From Roseateles_B flavus (GTDB taxonomy: Bacteria; Pseudomonadota; Gammaproteobacteria; Burkholderiales; Burkholderiaceae_C): 64,000 nt of DNA. The translations under genes were made by a program, and so were the position numbers. Location: positions 62,001-126,000 of the forward strand of contig NZ_JBDPZC010000006.1 of the NCBI RefSeq assembly GCF_039872765.1, given 5' to 3'. Under the pieces are notes generated by a model, which saw only the letters and a program-made list of their open reading frames with translations, ran no database searches and had not been told where the DNA came from. Shown one piece after another: positions 58,726 to 64,000 of this stretch; the first letter of the stretch is position 1, and every line of letters starts with the position of its first letter.

Positions 58726-61514
58726 GACGAGGTCTCCAGGGAAGTTGGGGTGGACTGGGCCAGGCGCCGCAGCTGCGGCAGGCAGGAACCGCACTGGGTG
58801 CCGCAACGCAAGGTCGACTGCAGGGCCTGCAGGCGGTCGGTCGGGGTCAGGTCTTGACACTGCCGCAACCGGCCCTGGATCTGCGATTCGCGCACGCCCA
58901 GGCATTGGCAGATGACCGGGCTGCCCGGGGCGCTGGGGCCGGCCGCCTGGGGCGCCAGCAGCTGGCGGCCGAGGCCGGCGACCGGGCGGCCCTCGCGCCA
59001 CCAGGCGTCCAGCCAGGCGCCATCGCCCTGCCCTGCTCGGACCTCGCCCAGGCGCAGCCAGGCCTGCAGCCGGGCCGCCTCGCCCTCCCCTTGCAGTCGC
59101 AGCAGGCGTAGATGGCCCCGGCGGCCGTCGGCATAGCGCAGCGCGCCGGGAGCATGCAGCGCCAGGGCCTGGGTGAGCGACTGCAGCCAGTCGGCGCCTG
59201 GCGCCTGCGCGAAGGCGGCCTCCAGCAGCCAGCCGGTCTCGCCCGGCGCCGGGCTGGCCACCGGCACGCAGCAGGCATAGCCCGCCTCGCGTCCCAGCGC
59301 CAGCAAGGCCTGGTGCAGGAGCTCGGACTGTGCGTCCGGCACATGGGCAGCGCCCAGGACCTGCCAGGGCAAGGCCAGGCCTTGCAGGCCCACGGTCGCG
59401 TACTTCAGCTCGGGCTGGCCCGAGTCCGGGCAGCAGCGGTCCTGGCTCAAGGCGTTGACGCCCTGAAGCGCCGCGCCCGCCTCGTCCCGGCCCAGCAGGT
59501 ACTCGCTGCCCCAGTGCATGGGCAGCCAGGCCTGACGGGGGCCCAGCTGCGCATCGGCCGTCACCCTGACGTGCAGGCGGCCCCGGGCCGAGCTCACCGT
59601 GGCCAGCTCGCCCTCGGCCAGGCCCTGGCGGACCAGCTCATCCGGATGCAGGGCCAGGCGTGGCTCGGGCGCACCGCCGAACAGGGCGGGCACCGTGCCA
59701 CTGCGGCTGAGGCTGTGCCACTGGTCGCGCAGACGGCCGCTGGAGAGCTGCAGCGGCCGCTCGACGCTGGGCCATTCCACGGGCGGACGCCAGCCGATGG
59801 CATGGAAGCGCGCACGCCCCGAGGGCGTGGCGAAGCGGTGGTCGAGATAGAGCCGTGCCTGGCCCGCCGCCTCCCCGTCAGGGAAAGGCCACTGCTGCGG
59901 CGCCTGCTCCAGGCGGGCGTAGCTGAGGCCTCCGATGTCCAGGTCCCGGCCTCGCGTGGCCTCGCGGTGCTCGAGCCAGGCCTGCTCGGGACCGTCCCAG
60001 GCGAAGAGGCTGGGCTTGCCGGGGCGCAGCAAGGGTTCCAGACGGCGGGCGATGTCGCGGACGATCTGCCAGTCGCTGCGGGCCTCGCCCGGCGGCGGCA
60101 CGGCCGCACGCACGCGGCTGATGCGGCGCTCGCTGTTGGTGACCGTGCCCTCCTTCTCGCCCCAGGTCGCCGCCGGCAGCAGCACATGGGCGAACTCGGC
60201 GGTGGCGCTGCCGCTGAAGGCGTCCTGCAGCACGACCAGCTCGCAGCGTTTCAGCGCGGCCCGCACCAGGGCCTGGTGCGGCAGTGACTGGGCGGGGTCG
60301 GTGCAGGCGATCCACAGCGCCTTGATCTCTCCGGCCTCGGCCGCCTCGAACAGCTCGACGGCGGTCTTTCCCGGGCCCGCAGGAAGCGAGTCGACGCCCC
60401 ACAGCGCCGCCACCTCGGCTCGATCGGCGGGGCATGCGGGATCGCGGTGCCCCGGCAGCAAGGTGGCCATGCCGCCCGCCTCGCGCCCGCCCATGGCATT
60501 GGGCTGGCCGGTCAGCGAAAAGGGCCCGCAGCCTGGCCGCCCGATCTGGCCGCTGGCCAGATGCAGCTGGATCAGGGCCTGGTTCTTGTCGGTGCCGGCG
60601 CTGCTCTGGTTCAAACCCATGCAGTACAGCGACAGCGTGGCCGGGCTCTGCGCGAACAGCCGCGCGGCCTCGATGATCTGCGCCTCGGGCAGGTCGCAAA
60701 GCTGAGCCGCGCGGGCCGGGCTCATGGCCTGCACCTGCGCTCGCACGGCCTCGAAGCCCTCGGTGTGGGCGGCGATGAAGTCGGGGCGGATCCAGCCCTG
60801 CCAGATCATCTGGTGCAGCATGGCCTGGAACAGCGCAACGTCGCTGCCCGGGCGCAGGGCCAGGTGCAGGTCGGCGAACTCGGCGGTCTCGGTGCGGCGC
60901 GGGTCCACCACGATGATGCGCAGCGCCGGGTTCGCGGCCTTGGCCGCCTCGATGCGGCGGAACAGGATGGGATGCGCCCAGGCGGTGTTGGAGCCGGCGA
61001 TGAAGAGACAGGACGCCTGCTCGATGTCCTCGTAGCTGCAGGGCGGCGCGTCGGCGCCCAGGGCCTTCTTGTAGCCCACCACGGCCGAGCTCATGCACAG
61101 GCGCGAGTTGCTGTCGATGTGGGGCGTGCCCCAGAGGCCGCGGGCCAGCTTGTTGAAGGCGTGGTAGTCCTCGGTGAGCAGCTGGCCGGAGATGTAGAAG
61201 CCCAGAGCCTCCGGGCCATGGGCCGCTCGCAGGGCCAGCAGGCGCTCGACCAGGCGCTGCTGGATGCCGTCCCAGCTCGACGCCTGCCAGGGCAGCGAAC
61301 GGTCCTCACGCCAGCGCGGCGTCAGCAGGCGGCGGCTGGCCAGCACCTCGGGACGCGCCGTCAGGTGCAGGCTGGCGCCCTTGCTGCAGAGCCGGCCGTA
61401 GTTGGCCGGATGTTCGGGGTCGCCCCGCACGCCGGTGATGTGGCGGCCATCGCTCTGGATGATCACGCCACAGCCCACGCCGCAGTAGGCACAGGTGCTT
61501 CGCGTCTCCATCAT
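58722..61514 (-). CDS. nasA: Assimilatory nitrate reductase catalytic subunit with C-terminal BFD-like domain
   Basis: 930 residues. N-terminal [4Fe-4S] ligands are Cys8, Cys11, Cys15 and the Cys of LCSKG near 43. The molybdopterin parts follow: SNSRLCMSSAVVGYK with the Mo-ligand Cys, VVDPRRTETAEFADLHLALR, GLNQSSAGTDKNQALIQLHL, TWGEKEGTVTNSERRIS and YLDHRFATPSGRARF. Residues about 870-925 form an extra BFD-like [2Fe-2S] domain (CQCLGVRESQI, CGTQCGSCLPQL) for electron input. No signal peptide, so cytoplasmic. It reduces nitrate to nitrite. Confidence 0.95.
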   Translation of the reverse strand: MMETRSTCAYCGVGCGVIIQSDGRHITGVRGDPEHPANYGRLCSKGASLHLTARPEVLASRRLLTPRWREDRSLPWQASSWDGIQQRLVERLLALRAAHGPEALGFYISGQLLTEDYHAFNKLARGLWGTPHIDSNSRLCMSSAVVGYKKALGADAPPCSYEDIEQASCLFIAGSNTAWAHPILFRRIEAAKAANPALRIIVVDPRRTETAEFADLHLALRPGSDVALFQAMLHQMIWQGWIRPDFIAAHTEGFEAVRAQVQAMSPARAAQLCDLPEAQIIEAARLFAQSPATLSLYCMGLNQSSAGTDKNQALIQLHLASGQIGRPGCGPFSLTGQPNAMGGREAGGMATLLPGHRDPACPADRAEVAALWGVDSLPAGPGKTAVELFEAAEAGEIKALWIACTDPAQSLPHQALVRAALKRCELVVLQDAFSGSATAEFAHVLLPAATWGEKEGTVTNSERRISRVRAAVPPPGEARSDWQIVRDIARRLEPLLRPGKPSLFAWDGPEQAWLEHREATRGRDLDIGGLSYARLEQAPQQWPFPDGEAAGQARLYLDHRFATPSGRARFHAIGWRPPVEWPSVERPLQLSSGRLRDQWHSLSRSGTVPALFGGAPEPRLALHPDELVRQGLAEGELATVSSARGRLHVRVTADAQLGPRQAWLPMHWGSEYLLGRDEAGAALQGVNALSQDRCCPDSGQPELKYATVGLQGLALPWQVLGAAHVPDAQSELLHQALLALGREAGYACCVPVASPAPGETGWLLEAAFAQAPGADWLQSLTQALALHAPGALRYADGRRGHLRLLRLQGEGEAARLQAWLRLGEVRAGQGDGAWLDAWWREGRPVAGLGRQLLAPQAAGPSAPGSPVICQCLGVRESQIQGRLRQCQDLTPTDRLQALQSTLRCGTQCGSCLPQLRRLAQSTPTSLETSS

Positions 61515-61518
61515 GGTG

Positions 61519-61914
61519 TCAGCAGCGGCGGCCGCAGGTGCTTGGGGCGAGCGCTTCGGTGCCCAGGCTGGCCAGTTCGCTGGCCAGCAGCAAGACCTGA
61601 CCCCCGACCAGCCTCACCTCGAAGCGCGGCGTGCGGCCTTCGTCCGGCTCCCGGGCGCAGCCGGTGCGCAGCTCGATGGTCCAGTTGTGCAGTGGGCAGG
61701 CCACAGCCTTGCCGAAGACCAGGCCCTGGCTCAGCGGCCCTCCCTGGTGCGGGCAGCGGTCCAGCAGGGCATGGACCTCGTCGTCCGAGGTGCGGAACAG
61801 GGCCACGGGCGCTGCGTCCGGCAGCTCGGGGCGCTGGATGCGGCGCGAGCCCAGGGGCGGGATGTCGTCGAGGTGGCAGACCGGAATCCAGCCGTCGTTG
61901 GATGTTGTGTGCAT
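61519..61914 (-). CDS. nirD: Nitrite reductase small subunit NirD
   Basis: 131 residues with a Rieske-type fold: CPHQGGPLSQG and, 18 residues later, CPLHNW. Both Cys-x-His and Cys-x2-His ligand pairs appear present, more complete than in many NirD proteins. It is the small subunit of NADH-dependent assimilatory nitrite reductase. It follows nirB by 9 bp and precedes nasA by 4 bp. Confidence 0.93.
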   Translation of the reverse strand: MHTTSNDGWIPVCHLDDIPPLGSRRIQRPELPDAAPVALFRTSDDEVHALLDRCPHQGGPLSQGLVFGKAVACPLHNWTIELRTGCAREPDEGRTPRFEVRLVGGQVLLLASELASLGTEALAPSTCGRRC

Positions 61915-61923
61915 GGCGGCTCC

Positions 61924-64000
61924 TCAAAGGGTCTCGAACTGGCGCAGGTCCACGCGCGCCTTGTCGTGCTCGAACCAGGGGTCGGGTTCATTCGCCAACG
62001 CGGCCTGCAGCTCGGCCCACAGGGCCTGGCGCCCAGGGGCGTCCTCCAGGATGCGGCGGCGGACGTGGTCCATGCCGACGCGGGCAACGTAGTGCACGGT
62101 GCGCTCCAGGTACCAGCCCTCCAGGCGGTAGAGCTGCAGGAAGGCGCCGCTGTACTCCAGCACCTCCTCGGCCGTGCGCAGCTTGCACAGGAACTCGGCC
62201 ACCTCGGTCTTGATGCCGCCGTTGCCGGCGATGTAGATCTCCCAGCCGGAGTCCACGCCGATCACGCCCACGTCCTTGATGCCGGCCTCGGCGCAGTTGC
62301 GCGGGCAGCCGCTGACGGCGATCTTGACCTTGTGCGGCGCGTACATGCGCCACAGCGCGCGCTCGAGGTCCTTGCCCATCTGCGTGGAGTCCTGGGTGCC
62401 GAAGCGACACCACTCGCTGCCCACGCAGGTCTTCACCGTGCGCAGGGCCTTGGCATAGGCGTGGCCACAGGGCATGCCGAGGTCCTGCCAGACGGCCGGC
62501 AGGTCCTGCTTCTTCACGCCCAGCAGGTCGATGCGCTGGCCGCCGGTCACCTTGACCGTGGGGATGGCGTACTTGTCAACGACGTCGGCGATGCGGCGCA
62601 GGTCAGCGGCCGTGGTCTCCCCGCCCCACATGCGCGGGATCACGCTGTAGCTGCCGTCCTTCTGGATGTTGGCGTGGCTGCGCTCGTTGATCAGGCGGGA
62701 CTGCGGATCGTCCGCCGCCTCCTGCGGCCAGGTGCTGATCAGGTAGTAGTTGAGGGCCGGGCGGCACGTCGGGCAGCCGTCAGGGCTGGCCCATTCCAGC
62801 GCCTTCATGACGGCCTCCCGGCGGGTGAGGTGGCGGTCGCGGATGGCGTCGCGCACCTCCTGGTGGCTGAAGCTCGTGCAGCCGCACATCGCCTTCTTGC
62901 GCGGCGTGGCCGAGTAGTCGCCGCCCGCGGTGAACATGATCAGCTGCTCGACCAGCCCCGTGCAGGAGCCGCAGGAGGCGCTGGCCTTGGTGTGCTTGCG
63001 CACCTCCTCCAGCGTGAACAGGCCCTTGTCCTTGATGGCCTTGCAGATGGCGCCCTTGCTGACGCCGTTGCAGCCGCAGACCTCGTCCCCATCGGCCATG
63101 GCGGCGGCCTTGCTGTGGCCCTCATGGCCGACGTCCCCGATATTGGACTCGCCGAACATCAGGCGCTCGCGGATGTCGGCGATGCTGCGGCCCTCGCGCA
63201 GGAGCTTGAAGTACCAGCTGCCGTCGACCGTGTCGCCGTAGAGGCAGGCGCCGACCAGCCTGTCATCCTTGATCACCAGCTTCTTGTAGACGCCGGCGTG
63301 CGGGTCGCTCATCAGGATCTCCTCGCTGCCCTCACCGCCCATGAAGTCGCCGGCCGAGAAGAGGTCGATGCCCGTGACCTTGAGCTTGGTGCTGGTCTGG
63401 CTGCCCTGATAGCGGCCGATGCCGAACTGCGCCAGGTGCGTGGCGCAGACCTTGCCCTGCTCGAACAGCGGCGCGACGAGGCCGTAGGCGATGCCCCGAT
63501 GCGCCGCGCACTCGCCCACGGCGTAGATGCGTGGGTCGGTGACGGTCTGCAGGGTGTCGCTGACCACCACGCCGCGCTGGCACAGCAGGCCGGCGGACTC
63601 GGCCAGCGCCGTGTTGGGGCGGATGCCGGCGGCCATCACCACCAGCTGGGCGGGGATCACCGTGCCGTCCTTGAATCGGACCTGGCTGACGCGCCCGTTC
63701 TCGTCGCCGATCAGCGCCTCGGTCTGGGTGCCCAGGCGGAACTTGAGGCCGCGCTGGATCAGCGATTCGCGCAGCAGGCTGCCGGCCTGCTCGTCCAGCT
63801 GGCGTTCCAGCAGCCAGTCGCCCAGATGAACGACGGTGACGTCCATGCCGCGCAGCATCAGGCCGTTGGCCGCCTCCAGCCCCAGCAGGCCGCCGCCGAT
63901 GACCACCGCGTGGCGGTAGCGGGTGGCGGCCTCGATCATGGCCTGGGTGTCCGCGATGTCGCGGTAGGCGATCACGCCGTCGAGTTCCTTGCCCGGCACC
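61924..64000 (-). CDS. nirB: Nitrite reductase large subunit NirB, N-terminus outside the window
   Basis: The minus-strand frame is still open at the right edge. The part present covers the FAD/NAD(P)H-binding domain (VVIGGGLLGLEAANGLMLRG, MAAGIRPNTALAESAGL), a BFD [2Fe-2S] domain (CGCNGVSKGAICK, CGSCTGLVEQL), and the sulfite/nitrite reductase part. That part binds siroheme and [4Fe-4S] through the CVGSEWCRFG and SGCPRNCAEAGI motifs. It reduces nitrite to ammonium with NADH. First gene seen of the nirB-nirD-nasA-SUMT operon. Confidence 0.96.
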   Translation of the reverse strand, partial: VPGKELDGVIAYRDIADTQAMIEAATRYRHAVVIGGGLLGLEAANGLMLRGMDVTVVHLGDWLLERQLDEQAGSLLRESLIQRGLKFRLGTQTEALIGDENGRVSQVRFKDGTVIPAQLVVMAAGIRPNTALAESAGLLCQRGVVVSDTLQTVTDPRIYAVGECAAHRGIAYGLVAPLFEQGKVCATHLAQFGIGRYQGSQTSTKLKVTGIDLFSAGDFMGGEGSEEILMSDPHAGVYKKLVIKDDRLVGACLYGDTVDGSWYFKLLREGRSIADIRERLMFGESNIGDVGHEGHSKAAAMADGDEVCGCNGVSKGAICKAIKDKGLFTLEEVRKHTKASASCGSCTGLVEQLIMFTAGGDYSATPRKKAMCGCTSFSHQEVRDAIRDRHLTRREAVMKALEWASPDGCPTCRPALNYYLISTWPQEAADDPQSRLINERSHANIQKDGSYSVIPRMWGGETTAADLRRIADVVDKYAIPTVKVTGGQRIDLLGVKKQDLPAVWQDLGMPCGHAYAKALRTVKTCVGSEWCRFGTQDSTQMGKDLERALWRMYAPHKVKIAVSGCPRNCAEAGIKDVGVIGVDSGWEIYIAGNGGIKTEVAEFLCKLRTAEEVLEYSGAFLQLYRLEGWYLERTVHYVARVGMDHVRRRILEDAPGRQALWAELQAALANEPDPWFEHDKARVDLRQFETL

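Noticed and set aside
1..64000. CRISPR arrays, tRNA or rRNA genes, insertion sequences, prophage genes
   Set aside because: No regularly spaced repeats with unique spacers, no cloverleaf or rRNA sequence, no transposase or phage protein motif was seen.

Overview
The window is a high-GC, gene-dense chromosomal segment with ATGA-coupled operons and no insertion sequences, phage genes, tRNA, rRNA or CRISPR. Gene content (early-cobalt B12 operon, Tat-type NosZ operon, assimilatory nitrate/nitrite reductase, tandem glycine riboswitch, PaaZ-like and DHA2/EmrAB genes) points to a betaproteobacterium of the order Burkholderiales, perhaps near Roseateles/Mitsuaria. That placement is inference from gene types, not from a marker gene.

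Layout. 1-2189: end of an HD-GYP gene, then a lower-GC patch with two long inverted repeats and a secreted beta-propeller-like protein. 2388-12501: a cobalamin riboswitch followed by twelve overlapping genes (cobalt transporter component, cobM, cbiX, cobH, cbiD, cobL, cobI, split cbiG/cobE, cobJ, a [2Fe-2S] ferredoxin, cobA) for the early-cobalt corrin ring pathway; precorrin-6A reductase is missing. 12518-16626: a TonB receptor and a beta-propeller phytase, coupled through a TGATG junction next to a run of seven ATG codons. 16804-18755: a degenerate-GGDEF membrane protein plus an AraC regulator. 18795-20622: a small protein and a Liv-type periplasmic binding protein under a tandem glycine riboswitch.

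22432-40594 is the most interesting part. It reads as a biosynthetic cluster for a tropone/tropolone, very probably sulfur-containing (tropodithietic acid/thiotropocin-like). On the plus strand lie TdaD-like thioesterase, TdaE-like acyl-CoA dehydrogenase and TdaC-like half prephenate dehydratase genes, followed by a LuxR solo. On the minus strand lie DAHP synthase and a PaaZ homologue whose aldehyde dehydrogenase half has lost its catalytic Cys while the MaoC hydratase half is intact. Also on the minus strand is a nine-gene operon of tripartite efflux (outer-membrane factor, EmrA, EmrB), an unknown small protein, a CitE-like lyase, a PNPOx-like flavoprotein, a PLP C-S lyase, a glutathione S-transferase and a class I glutamine amidotransferase-like peptidase. 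The last three resemble the glutathione-based sulfur insertion used for glucosinolates and gliotoxin. TetR and AraC regulators and a 20-cysteine copper storage protein (Csp3-like) sit inside the cluster. Phenylacetyl-CoA epoxidase/isomerase (PaaABCE, PaaG) would have to come from elsewhere in the genome.

40958-43665: a secreted M64 metallopeptidase and a PAS-AraC regulator. 43687-54501: nitrous oxide reduction (apbE/nosX, cytochrome c, FNR-type box, nosZ, nosR, nosDFYL and a second nosL-type gene). 54584-57946: a large CHASE3-like/PAS/GAF/GGDEF/EAL protein. 57925-64000: assimilatory nitrate and nitrite reduction on the minus strand (nirB partial, nirD, nasA, and a second uroporphyrinogen-III methyltransferase for siroheme).

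Limits: domain and motif calls were made by eye from translated sequence. No database search, structure prediction or alignment was run.
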